Source: an uncultured Bacteroidales bacterium (lineage in GTDB: Bacteria; Bacteroidota; Bacteroidia; Bacteroidales; P3). From it: a stretch of 49,038 nt of DNA. Below the pieces are notes generated by a model. That model did no database searches and was not told the DNA's origin. It saw only the letters and a list, made by a program, of their open reading frames with translations. Positions 39,687-48,855 of this stretch are shown here, piece by piece. The stretch lies in the NCBI GenBank assembly GCA_900318835.1, contig ONLW01000006.1, positions 76,327 through 125,364 of the forward strand, written 5' to 3'. How positions within the stretch are numbered: the stretch's first letter is position 1; every line of letters starts with the position of its first letter. Made by a program: the position numbers and the translations under genes.

Positions 39687-40625
39687 ATGAAATATTCTAT
39701 CGGAGTGGATATGGGCGGCACCAATACCGACATGGGGCTGGTGACTGAGAACGGTAATATCATCCAGCGCCGGAACATCCCGACCAATGCATACACTGAG
39801 TTGGAACCTTACGTGCGCGACATGATGTGCGAGATTGAAACCATGATGAAGGAACAGACGGTGCGCGACGGTGAGGCTGTCAGCCTCGAGGGTATCGGCA
39901 TCGGCGCTCCCAACGGCAATTTTTATACGGGCTGTGTGGACAATGCGCCCAATCTCACAATTAAAGGTGTGTTGGATTTCGGCAAGGAGATTAAGAAATA
40001 CCTCCCGGTGCCGGTGGTGCTCAGCAACGACGCCAATGCGGCGGCCTACGGCGAGTATGTCTATGGTGGCGCCCGCGGCATGAAGCACTTCATCATGTTC
40101 ACCCTCGGTACCGGCGTGGGCAGCGGCATAGTGGTCGACGGCAAGCTGGTGCACGGCAGCACCGGCGGTGCCGGCGAACTGGGTCACAATATCCTTATCC
40201 CCCACGGTCGCAAGTGCTCCTGTGGGCGCGAGGGTTGCCTCGAGACCTACACCTCGGCTCGCGGCATTGTGCAGACCTACTGCGAGTTGAAGGGTGTCCC
40301 GGTGACGGACAACATTACCAGCAAGATGATTGGTGAGCTGGCGCACCAGGGCGACCCCGTGGCCCTGAAGACATGGGAGACGGTGGCCGACCAGCTGGGT
40401 TTGGCGATGGCCAACAGCGTCACCTTCTCGGCCCCCGAGGCCATCTTCCTAATGGGTGGTCCCGCCCAGGTGGGCGAACCGTTGCTGAAACCCCTGCGCG
40501 CGGCTTTCGAGAAGTATTTGTTGAATATCTACGCTGGCAGCTGCCAGATCCGCATGAGCGAGCTCCGCGCCAACGAGGTGGCTATCCTCGGTGCTGCAGC
40601 GCTGATCAAGATGCCGAAAGAGTAG
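39687..40625 (+). CDS. ROK family sugar kinase (glucokinase-like)
   Basis: 312 residues from the ATG at 39687. The ATP-binding motif is GVDMGGTNTDMGLV, the catalytic Asp is in VLSNDANAAAYGEY (Asp115), and the ROK zinc site is formed by GELGHN (His167) and KCSCGREGC (Cys177, Cys179, Cys184). The enzyme phosphorylates a hexose at O6, most likely glucose or a related sugar; specificity cannot be read from the motifs. It lies directly upstream of a mannosidase gene, 32 bp apart, so the pair probably releases and then phosphorylates sugar. Confidence 0.9.
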   Translation: MKYSIGVDMGGTNTDMGLVTENGNIIQRRNIPTNAYTELEPYVRDMMCEIETMMKEQTVRDGEAVSLEGIGIGAPNGNFYTGCVDNAPNLTIKGVLDFGKEIKKYLPVPVVLSNDANAAAYGEYVYGGARGMKHFIMFTLGTGVGSGIVVDGKLVHGSTGGAGELGHNILIPHGRKCSCGREGCLETYTSARGIVQTYCELKGVPVTDNITSKMIGELAHQGDPVALKTWETVADQLGLAMANSVTFSAPEAIFLMGGPAQVGEPLLKPLRAAFEKYLLNIYAGSCQIRMSELRANEVAILGAAALIKMPKE

Positions 40626-40657
40626 TTAAGTAGGCAGTAGTTAAGTAGTTAAGACAA
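40622..40657 (+). repeat. Octamer repeat before the GH92 gene
   Basis: GTAGTTAA units, interrupted by GTAGGCA, reach right up to the ATG at 40658. The 21 bases 40637-40657 match the pyrC leader exactly. Confidence 0.8.
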
Positions 40658-43432
40658 ATGAAAAGAATATTTGTCCTCATTGCATCGGCATTCCTTTTCG
40701 CCGCTTGTGGCGAAAAGAGTCTGACCTCGTATGTCAACCCCTTCGTTGGCACTGACGGCCACGGACATACCTTTCCGGGAGCCATTGTGCCTTTCGGCAT
40801 GATACAGCCGTCGCCCGATACACGACTCGATGGCTGGGATGGTTGCAGCGGCTACCACTATAGCGACGACACCATCTACGGCTTCAGCCATACCCACCTC
40901 AGTGGCACTGGCTGCTCTGACTATGGCGACGTACTGATTATGCCGGTTTGTGGAGAGTGGAAAGTGGAAAGCGGAAAGATGAGAGAGGCATACAAGAGCC
41001 ATTTCTCGCATGAGAACGAAGTAGCGAAAGCGGGCTATTATAAGGTGTTGCTTGACCGTACCAATACCACTGTCGAGCTCACGGCCGACCGCCGTGTGGC
41101 CTATCACCGCTATACTTTCGACGGCGACAGTTGCAATGTTTTCGTCATTGACCTCAACCATCGCGATGTGTTGCTCGGTGGCAAAATCAGAGTGCAGGAT
41201 GGGCTTATTGTGGGCTGGCGCGCGAGCTCGGCTTGGAATCCAGACCAACGCCTGTATTTTGCTATCTGCAGCGATGACGACCTGACTAAGGTCCTTTTCT
41301 CCGAGGATTCCACTTTTGCCATGGTATTTTTTCCCGATGGTGAAAAAGTCCATGAGTTGCAGGTGGCCATCAGTGGCGTGGACATCGACGGTGCCATTGC
41401 CAACCTGAATACCGCCGAGTTTGAGGACTTCGAGAGTGCCCGTCAGGGTGCTGACGCCACTTGGGAGAAAGCTTTAGGCAAGTTAAGGGTGGAAGGTGGC
41501 TCGACGGAGCAGAAACGCTGCTTCTATACTGCCTTGTACCACTGCATGACATCGCCCTACCTCTGGAGCGATGCCGACGGTCGCTACCGGGGTACTGACA
41601 ACCAGATTCATGTGGCCGATAGTGGCCGTGAGGTCTACACGGTCTTCTCGCTGTGGGACACCTACCGCGCCCTGCATCCGCTGCTGACGCAGATAGAGCC
41701 CGAACGTACGGTGGACTTCGTCTATACCGCCATGAAGAACTTCGAACAGGGCGGCGAGTTGCCCATGTGGGAGTTGGCGGGCTACGAGACGCATTGTATG
41801 ATAGGCTATCATGCCATCCCGATGATGCTTGAAGCATATATCCATCTGGCAGAGCCTGATGGTACGCTGGCAGGCTATACTTCCTGGCAATTGCTCGATG
41901 CTATGGTGGCTACCAGCAACCGTACCGAGGCCCACCGTGCCTATGCCAAGCAGGGTTATCTCTCTTCTGAGATTGACAACGAGAGTGTCAGTAAGACGCT
42001 GGAATATGCCTACGACGACTGGTGCATCGCCCAGATGGCAGAGATTGCCGGCGACACAGCTACTGCCCGCACCTACTGGATTCGCAGCCAAAGTTGGCAG
42101 AACATCATTGATAGCAATGGCTTTTCCCATCCCAAGCGCAACGGTGCCTGGCTCACGCCCTTCAACCCCACGGAGGTGAACAACCACTTCACCGAGGCCA
42201 ATAGCTGGCAATATAGCACCTATGTGCCGCACGATTTCGATGCATGGGTCGAGCACATTGGCGGTCAGGATAAGGCCATCGCCTTCCTCGACAGCCTCTT
42301 CGAAGGTCACAACGCCATGAGCGGGCGCGACCAGGCCGACGTTACGGGTCTTATTGGCATGTACGCCCATGGTAATGAGCCGTCGCATCACGCTGCTTGG
42401 CTTTACAGTCTCCTCGGTCAGCCAGAAAAGACGGAGAAGTATGTCCACAGGATTCTCAACGAACTCTACACCAGCAAGCCTGACGGCCTTTGCGGCAACG
42501 AGGACTGCGGCCAGATGAGTGCTTGGTATGTCCTCGCCGCCCTTGGACGCTATGAAGTCTGCCCCGGTAGCGGCTTATGGGTCGAAACCAAACCCATATT
42601 CACCTCACACCTCCCAATTCTCAATTCTCAATTCTCAATTCTCAATTTGCCAGACTCTCTCCGCATCACCCCTTGTCCCGTCTACAGCAATTGGCGCATG
42701 CAGATTACGCCTGGACGGGAAGATACATTTTGGGTTCCGGGAGCTACCCATGTTAAATTCTTTTTTTGGGATGAGGAAGACGGAGATTACACCCAGCTAT
42801 TGAATTGTTTGGCTGAGCCTGATGAGCCTTGGACCTGTATGTATGAGATACCAGGGATGCCCCCTCCTAAATTGAAAGAATTCACAAGCTATCTTTGCGC
42901 GCAACAGGAGGGACGGTTGATGTCGCAAGCAGTGCCGCATCATCTGGTGCGCACCCAGACCGACAAGCATGTCACATACCTCACCCAACCCGCCCCTCAA
43001 TACACCGAGAATGGTCCCGAAGGCATGGTGGACAACATTTACGGCACCACCAACTACCGCATCGGCGGCTGGCAAGGTTGGCAAGGAGATATGGTTGCTG
43101 TGGTGGAGCTGGACAATGAGCAGATTATTCGCTCCGTTGGTGCCGATTGTTTGGAAAATATGCGTTCATGGATATTCTTCCCGAAGAGCATCAAGGTTGA
43201 GTACAGCCTCGACGGACAGACATGGAAAGCCTACGGTGAGGTGCGCAACACGCAGTTTGCCGCCACCCATGCACGTCAGGAAGAGTCTAACACCCATACA
43301 TTTGCCGTCAATGGTTTGGCTCGAGCCAGATATGTCAAGCTGACGGTGAAGAATTTCGGTCCTCTGCCCGACTGGCATGTCAGTGCCGGTCAGCAAGCGT
43401 GGATATTTGTTGATGAAATAATTGTTAAGTAA
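40658..43432 (+). CDS. GH92 alpha-1,2-mannosidase-like lipoprotein with C-terminal beta domain
   Basis: 924 residues with lipobox FLFAAC (lipid Cys17). The N-terminal beta domain starts YVNPFVGTDGHGHTFPGAIV, as in GH92. The alpha-barrel carries SLWDTYRALHPLLT, GNEPSHHAAWLYS and GNEDCGQMSAWYVL, conserved family segments around the active site. GH92 enzymes are calcium-dependent and remove mannose from host or fungal glycans. The C-terminus (about 800-924) looks like a discoidin/F5-8-type beta-sandwich. Two odd inserts are made of 7-bp repeats: CGEWKVESGK near residue 105 and ILNSQFSILNSQFSILN near residue 653 (CAATTCT repeats, 42615-42648). A tiny lipoprotein gene follows after 3 bp. Confidence 0.88.
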   Translation: MKRIFVLIASAFLFAACGEKSLTSYVNPFVGTDGHGHTFPGAIVPFGMIQPSPDTRLDGWDGCSGYHYSDDTIYGFSHTHLSGTGCSDYGDVLIMPVCGEWKVESGKMREAYKSHFSHENEVAKAGYYKVLLDRTNTTVELTADRRVAYHRYTFDGDSCNVFVIDLNHRDVLLGGKIRVQDGLIVGWRASSAWNPDQRLYFAICSDDDLTKVLFSEDSTFAMVFFPDGEKVHELQVAISGVDIDGAIANLNTAEFEDFESARQGADATWEKALGKLRVEGGSTEQKRCFYTALYHCMTSPYLWSDADGRYRGTDNQIHVADSGREVYTVFSLWDTYRALHPLLTQIEPERTVDFVYTAMKNFEQGGELPMWELAGYETHCMIGYHAIPMMLEAYIHLAEPDGTLAGYTSWQLLDAMVATSNRTEAHRAYAKQGYLSSEIDNESVSKTLEYAYDDWCIAQMAEIAGDTATARTYWIRSQSWQNIIDSNGFSHPKRNGAWLTPFNPTEVNNHFTEANSWQYSTYVPHDFDAWVEHIGGQDKAIAFLDSLFEGHNAMSGRDQADVTGLIGMYAHGNEPSHHAAWLYSLLGQPEKTEKYVHRILNELYTSKPDGLCGNEDCGQMSAWYVLAALGRYEVCPGSGLWVETKPIFTSHLPILNSQFSILNLPDSLRITPCPVYSNWRMQITPGREDTFWVPGATHVKFFFWDEEDGDYTQLLNCLAEPDEPWTCMYEIPGMPPPKLKEFTSYLCAQQEGRLMSQAVPHHLVRTQTDKHVTYLTQPAPQYTENGPEGMVDNIYGTTNYRIGGWQGWQGDMVAVVELDNEQIIRSVGADCLENMRSWIFFPKSIKVEYSLDGQTWKAYGEVRNTQFAATHARQEESNTHTFAVNGLARARYVKLTVKNFGPLPDWHVSAGQQAWIFVDEIIVK
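42615..42648 (+). repeat. CAATTCT heptamer array inside the GH92 gene
   Basis: Four exact CAATTCT copies and a partial fifth. They encode the low-complexity ILNSQFS repeat, placed between the barrel and the C-terminal strands. Copy change by one unit would shift the frame. Confidence 0.9.
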
Positions 43433-43435
43433 TAA

Positions 43436-43654
43436 ATGAAAAAGATAATCTTAGGTATTGTGGCCGTTATGGCCGTCGTCGCGCTCTCGTCGTGCGACAC
43501 TAAACTTTGCTACTGTTACGAAAACGGCTATGAGCAGACAATGTATGTCAACGCTGACACTCCGTGCAACTCCATGACCCGCGGTGAGCGTGGCTGTGTG
43601 GAAAGTAATGAACGCATGGATCCCGGACAGGTGGCCAAGAAGCCGCTAGAGTAG
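43436..43654 (+). CDS. Tiny cysteine-rich lipoprotein (paralogue 4)
   Basis: 72 residues with lipobox VALSSC (lipid Cys20), then C-x-C (Cys25, Cys27 in CYC), Cys44 in the context CNSM and Cys54. It repeats the layout of the three other tiny lipoproteins in this window. It begins 3 bp after the GH92 stop and its 3' end overlaps the convergent glycosidase gene by 9 bp. Function unknown. Confidence 0.75.
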   Translation: MKKIILGIVAVMAVVALSSCDTKLCYCYENGYEQTMYVNADTPCNSMTRGERGCVESNERMDPGQVAKKPLE

Positions 43655-44506
43655 GAGGATGGCATTGGAGACCGGCCTTTGGCCCTCGTGGTCGTGGCGG
43701 TTGTTGTCGGAGGGATAGTTTACCACTCCGCTTTCTTTGACATACATGGTGCTGGAGCCGCCGCCGTCGAGATTGATGGCTTCGGTGCAGCCTAGCCATT
43801 GCATGATGCGCTCCAACTCGATGAGTGAGAGGCCTTCGGCTTTATGCTTGAATCGTCCGTCGGCCACCACAAGTAGCGTGGTACCATCGGGTCGGACGCC
43901 CAAAGCGGTGCGGTTGTGGCGATTGGTGACGAAAGTGCGGTCGTCGCGTTGCGGCACCATCTCGCCTTTGCGGAGCAGCATGGGGCCGGCAGTCATGATA
44001 TTTTTCTCTTTCATCTGTTCCTCACTGAGACGGTTGCTGTCGGGCACCGACAAGCAGGGGCGTCCACGCCGTAGCGCGAGGGTGGCGTATTGGTAGTATT
44101 TGCGGTTGATAGAATCGTTCTTCCCGGGAGTGTTCTCGCCGAGTTGGGTGCCGTTGATGCGAAGATAACAGACGGGGTTGCCCAGTTCCATATCGAAGAA
44201 TGAACCATTGATGGCAGCGAAGGCCTCGCTACGCTCGGCCAATGTCGACACCTCGGTCAGCACTGAGTCGTAGGCGAAGGCTAGCCGTCGTGGCGAGTCT
44301 TTGGGAATCTCAATGACAAACAGATGCTGTGCCGAACAGAAGAGCTCTCCTTCTCCAAAATGATAACGTTTCAAAGTGAAGCCGTCGAGTGAGTCAACGC
44401 GCCATTCGGCATTGGTTACCCTCAGTGAGTCGTTGCTATAGTCTACCTGAGAGCAGGCCACTAGCCCCCATATTGTCGTGGCTATCAGTAATAATATTTT
44501 TTTCAT
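43646..44506 (-). CDS. Phosphodiester glycosidase (NAGPA-like) lipoprotein
   Basis: 286 residues with lipobox GLVAC (lipid Cys18). The NAGPA-type fold (PF09992) is shown by FAAINGSFFDMELG, the central RTALGVRPDGTTLLVVADGR, and the ending INLDGGGSSTMYV, where the DGGGS loop is the family hallmark. Members cleave GlcNAc-1-phosphodiester links or related bonds in cell-surface or host glycans. The start overlaps the TamB stop by 4 bp (ATGA), so it is translationally coupled to tamB. Convergent with a tiny lipoprotein gene. Confidence 0.88.
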   Translation of the reverse strand: MKKILLLIATTIWGLVACSQVDYSNDSLRVTNAEWRVDSLDGFTLKRYHFGEGELFCSAQHLFVIEIPKDSPRRLAFAYDSVLTEVSTLAERSEAFAAINGSFFDMELGNPVCYLRINGTQLGENTPGKNDSINRKYYQYATLALRRGRPCLSVPDSNRLSEEQMKEKNIMTAGPMLLRKGEMVPQRDDRTFVTNRHNRTALGVRPDGTTLLVVADGRFKHKAEGLSLIELERIMQWLGCTEAINLDGGGSSTMYVKESGVVNYPSDNNRHDHEGQRPVSNAILLL

Positions 44507-47500
44507 TTCTTTTTCTTGTTTTTCTTCGACTTGAAGAGATCGCTCCAGCGGTCGAAGTCTTTTGTCAGTTTCATTCCCGCGCCTTGTTTGTAGGGCAGGT
44601 CGATGCGTGTATAGTCATTGGTGTTGGTACGGTTGTAAGCGAAGAGGTGGAACATGGGACTGAGGCGATAGCCGATGAGGGCGTCAAGTACTGTACCGTT
44701 CACGGTGTTAGCCTCCAGATCGCGGCTTTCGCCACCATAGCCAAGAGTACTTTCCAGATACCAACGTCCCCAGTCCTTGCTGATGTTCACATCGAGTTGC
44801 TGGTTGGTGTATTCGTTGCCTGATTTATAGTCAATGTTTACATCGACAAACTGTACCATGTCGGTCAAACTGTTGCCCACAAAAGAGGTGACCATTCCCA
44901 ACGGGTCTGCGCCGCCTGTTGCTTGGGCATTTGTGCTGTTGACATTGGAGAAACTGCCGCTGATGAGCAGTGAGACGGTCTGGTTGAGCATGTCTCGTTC
45001 GCTTTTGCGGTCGATATAGGCAAAGACCTCTTCTTCGACGCTTTGGTCGGCATTGGGCAGGCGGATGTCGAAGCCTATCTTTGGGTCTTGCAGTGTACCT
45101 GAAATGGCTATCACGTTCTCCACCTGGAGGTATTTCTGGGTGTTGTCGATGGATGACAGACTTCCCGTTAGCGTCGACAGGTTCACTCGTTGCGAATAGA
45201 CAGCTTGCATGTCGAAGCGTGCATCGGGCACATTCCCAGGGAAATTCAAGCTGCTACCGTTTTCTATGGAAAAACGTTTCTCGTATACCGAGAAGAGTCC
45301 CACTTTCATTAGACCCGATGTAATCACGTAGTCACCTATTACCTGTGGCGCAGAGTTGCCCTTCATATTGAGATGCAGGTCACCGGCTCCTGAGGCTGCG
45401 ACGTTGACCCCCACCTCCTTGAAATCCATAGGCAGGTTTAGTTTCATATCGGGGGTAATAGACAGGTCGAGCTCCAGATTGAGGTCACCTCTGTGTTCCA
45501 CCGTTTCCGTCTGGATCTCGTCCAGAATCTCATCTCCCACGAAGGTGATATAGTTATGTGATTTGACACTTTGTTGATAGGTGATGGGCACCGTCAGTTC
45601 GCATCCCGGATTGGTGCGGGCGCGTACGGCAATGCCAAGATTGTTCACAGGCCCTGTTACTTGGCCGTCGACCGACGCGAAAAGTTTCCCATAGAACTGT
45701 TCTCCGCTCTTTTTGTCAAGGACGAGTAGATTGTCGGTTTTCACATTAAGGTCTAGCATCAAATTGCGGTCGTGAGTAAGTTCTATTGTTCCGTTGGCAA
45801 GGGCCGCATTCCCTAATGGATCGTTGATGTCGAAGTCTTTCAGCCGAACAGTGTTGTTGATGAGCATCAAGCTGTCGGCGAAATGGTAGGTGACGTTTGT
45901 GATATCAATCTTTAGTTCTCCATTCTTCACCACGGCATCGCCTGCAATCATGGGGTGTTTGAGGTTTCCGCTGATGCTGAGACTACCGTTTAAGCGACCA
46001 TCGAAATGGCTGGAGAACGAGGAGAGTAGAGGCTCCATCATGGCCAGTTCGAAACTGTCAAAGTTTACATTCATGAGCAGGGCCGGATTTGTCTTCCCCA
46101 ATTCTATCCATCCGTTGGCATCGATATGGTCGCTCAGTACGTTAAGGTCGAGTATTTTGCGTTCGGCATTCCAATGGCTCTCCATGTGCATCTCTCCGAG
46201 AGGGTGATGGTTCACCACGCAACTGTCCATGGTGAGATTGGCATTGAAGAAAGGAATCTTGTTGATTCCGCTGAGCGAGAATTGACCATCAAGTTCGCCA
46301 TCGATGTCAATGGGGGTATCTTGCAGCAGTAAGTCACTTAGCAGGTCGAGTTTGAATTTCTGGAAAAATAGTTCGATATGGTCATCGACTTGTCCTCTCA
46401 AACTCAGGCGTGCATTGATTTTCTGTTCTTGACTCTCAACTTTCAACTGCTCGCAAACGAGGCTCAGGCGGTCGTCGTTGAGGAGGGTCAAATGCTTGGT
46501 AGCCAGTTTCCAGGGTGTTTTACCGACATAGAATCCTGATTTCTGTACCTCGATGTTGTTGCCCTCTAGGGCGAGCATGAGGTCTCCGTGAGAGGAACTT
46601 TCCGCGTTTCCCCAAACCCACTCGGCGGTGGCTTGATCATGCGAACTCCTGACGGTCGTCCGTAGCCGGTCGAGTAGTTCCAGATGTCCTACTAAGAGGT
46701 TTTGGACCTCCATTTGTAACATGTAGTGATCGCCGATAGGGCGGCCGATGAGTCCTATATTCTCTAGTTTGATGGGTCCCAAACTAATTGTGTCGCTCCT
46801 CATCACTAACTTTACCTGTTCACCGAAATTGTAGCTTATGTCGGCGCGAGTGCCTGCTGACACGGTGATGTCCTCTGTCAAGTTATGAAGCAGGGTTCCG
46901 TCGTCGCGCCAGCGTATTTGGCAAGTCAATGTTTTGTCGGATAAGGTCGAAACTTCGGAACTATCGATAATCTTGTTTGCCTGAAACATCTCTGGTAGAT
47001 AAAGTTGTCCGAAATAGCGTAGCATCAGCGGGAGGTCGCGGTAGTTGAATTGACCGCGGAGGTCGATATCGGCTAAATCGCTCTCCAATTCAATGTCTTT
47101 TCCATGACGGTTGGTCTCTATCTCCAGGTTTAAACGTTTCAACTTCAGGTTTCCGTATTGTGTTCCTCGGACTGCTATCGAGCCTTCAAGGTCGTCTAAT
47201 GTATTGCCGCTCAGGTCTGCGGTTAATGTGGTGGCAAGAGGGTAGGGGAGTAGTCCGAGGTCCAGATTGTCAATGTCAATGTCGGCATGATAGCTTTTGG
47301 TGCTGTCGGAGAGGTTGGTTTGTAGCTCAAGGGTCAGGTCTGCCAAACTGTCGGTTGATTCCATGGAGGTCGTGAGCACACCCTGCTTCAATTCGCCATT
47401 GAGTGTGGCGGTACTTAGTGAGCACCCCCTCACAACACTGTTAATCAGGTGTCCCTCGGCCGATAGTGTCAATCGTCGGCTCCACTGTTTCAATCCCTTT

Positions 47501-48855
47501 AATTCTCCCAGCCAACTACCATCCACACTTAAATCGAACCCGCTGCGAGAAATCCATTTACTGTCCAGCCAGTTCAGTCTCATCCCATCGCTTCCTGCCT
47601 CCATCGTGAACTTGTATCCTTCCGGTGTATGATGCAATGTTGCGTCAGTGCGCAATTGTCCCAAACGGCAGTCTGCCAGTAGATTCACGGCGGCATTCTC
47701 CTGTATGCCTCCTTGTACGGTGGCGCTGAGGTTCAGGTATTCCAGTTCGTTCATCGCCTTTTCCATAGTCCGTCCGCCTATTGCTAGCAGCGGTGCCAGA
47801 TCCTTTGTGTTGGTATTCAGGTGCTCTATGTTCAGGTCGAACTGTGTCTTTTCAATATCCGGCAGGCCCCTCACGGTTCCCGCTATCAGCGCCGACGATT
47901 TCTTTCCCCAGCGTATCATCATATCCGTCGTCAGCGAATCTATTGTTCCCGAAGCGGTACCCTCTGCCTCCACCACGGCTTCCACGTCCCAGAGTACCGG
48001 CGCCCAGTAGGCAACATCACTCATCGATACCCTCGTCCCTTCTTTCAGTTCCACTTGGTGTTGCACTGTCGACAGATATCCGCTGATGCCTTTCCAGGTG
48101 TTGTATTTCAGTTCGGCGTCGAGGGATATCGTACTTGCCCCGGTCTCTATATCCATGTTCTTGGCTACAATCTCATAGCGGTTCACATGCACGTCTCCAT
48201 GCATGTCTTTCATCACAAAACCGCTCTTCTCCTTGGTGGCGAATCTTACAATTCGGCAGGTTACATCGTCTTCCACCACATAAATGTTTTTCATCTTGGC
48301 ATTGATGTCGAAGAATTCCATGTGAGGTATCACCACTCCCTGTGAGTAGGACCACGGTGAATTCTCCTTCAAATCCATGCGGTAGTGGACACCGTCGAGA
48401 ATCAGTGTCTTGGCCTTTACATAGAATGGCTCGTGCTCTTTTTTCTCTTTCTTTACCTTGTCCGATTTATAGTAATCGATGAGGAATTGAAGATTGATTC
48501 CATTTTTAAGTACCTGTAGGTGGTAGTAGACATTTTTCAGGTACACCTCGTTGAGATCCAAACCCGTGCCGTCGAACGGGAACTTGGAAAAACTCACCCG
48601 TATCGACTCGCCGTTGCAGATAGTGTCGCCAGTAGGCGAAATCCAAAGGATGTTGTCAATTATTAAGTGGTCGAAAGGCATAGCGTGTAGTGAGCCGATG
48701 CTCAATTTGCCCCCCCATTCTTTCGAGAAATAGCTGCCTGCCACTGCGCCAGCATACGACTGCACAATGGAATAATTCGCTAGAGCTATAATGATATACA
48801 CTACCAACCCCAGCGTTGTCAGCATCCTCGATATGACCTTCCAAATTTTTTTCAC
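44503..48855 (-). CDS. tamB: Translocation/assembly module TamB-like protein
   Basis: 1450 residues. One N-terminal transmembrane anchor (about 10-30, MLTTLGLVVYIIIALANYS), then a very long series of beta strands forming the AsmA/TamB-type hydrophobic groove, and the C-terminal DUF490 region (about 1080-1420: GTLQDPKIGFDIRLPNADQS, NVSKDWGRWYLESTLGYGG-like segments). TamB-type proteins bridge the periplasm and move lipids between membranes or aid outer-membrane protein assembly with TamA/BamA. The C-terminus is extended by a Lys-rich tail (SKKNKKKK), unlike the E. coli protein. A heptamer-like run near 46425-46447 sits in coding sequence. No Tam A/BamA gene in the window. Confidence 0.92.
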   Translation of the reverse strand: MKKIWKVISRMLTTLGLVVYIIIALANYSIVQSYAGAVAGSYFSKEWGGKLSIGSLHAMPFDHLIIDNILWISPTGDTICNGESIRVSFSKFPFDGTGLDLNEVYLKNVYYHLQVLKNGINLQFLIDYYKSDKVKKEKKEHEPFYVKAKTLILDGVHYRMDLKENSPWSYSQGVVIPHMEFFDINAKMKNIYVVEDDVTCRIVRFATKEKSGFVMKDMHGDVHVNRYEIVAKNMDIETGASTISLDAELKYNTWKGISGYLSTVQHQVELKEGTRVSMSDVAYWAPVLWDVEAVVEAEGTASGTIDSLTTDMMIRWGKKSSALIAGTVRGLPDIEKTQFDLNIEHLNTNTKDLAPLLAIGGRTMEKAMNELEYLNLSATVQGGIQENAAVNLLADCRLGQLRTDATLHHTPEGYKFTMEAGSDGMRLNWLDSKWISRSGFDLSVDGSWLGELKGLKQWSRRLTLSAEGHLINSVVRGCSLSTATLNGELKQGVLTTSMESTDSLADLTLELQTNLSDSTKSYHADIDIDNLDLGLLPYPLATTLTADLSGNTLDDLEGSIAVRGTQYGNLKLKRLNLEIETNRHGKDIELESDLADIDLRGQFNYRDLPLMLRYFGQLYLPEMFQANKIIDSSEVSTLSDKTLTCQIRWRDDGTLLHNLTEDITVSAGTRADISYNFGEQVKLVMRSDTISLGPIKLENIGLIGRPIGDHYMLQMEVQNLLVGHLELLDRLRTTVRSSHDQATAEWVWGNAESSSHGDLMLALEGNNIEVQKSGFYVGKTPWKLATKHLTLLNDDRLSLVCEQLKVESQEQKINARLSLRGQVDDHIELFFQKFKLDLLSDLLLQDTPIDIDGELDGQFSLSGINKIPFFNANLTMDSCVVNHHPLGEMHMESHWNAERKILDLNVLSDHIDANGWIELGKTNPALLMNVNFDSFELAMMEPLLSSFSSHFDGRLNGSLSISGNLKHPMIAGDAVVKNGELKIDITNVTYHFADSLMLINNTVRLKDFDINDPLGNAALANGTIELTHDRNLMLDLNVKTDNLLVLDKKSGEQFYGKLFASVDGQVTGPVNNLGIAVRARTNPGCELTVPITYQQSVKSHNYITFVGDEILDEIQTETVEHRGDLNLELDLSITPDMKLNLPMDFKEVGVNVAASGAGDLHLNMKGNSAPQVIGDYVITSGLMKVGLFSVYEKRFSIENGSSLNFPGNVPDARFDMQAVYSQRVNLSTLTGSLSSIDNTQKYLQVENVIAISGTLQDPKIGFDIRLPNADQSVEEEVFAYIDRKSERDMLNQTVSLLISGSFSNVNSTNAQATGGADPLGMVTSFVGNSLTDMVQFVDVNIDYKSGNEYTNQQLDVNISKDWGRWYLESTLGYGGESRDLEANTVNGTVLDALIGYRLSPMFHLFAYNRTNTNDYTRIDLPYKQGAGMKLTKDFDRWSDLFKSKKNKKKK

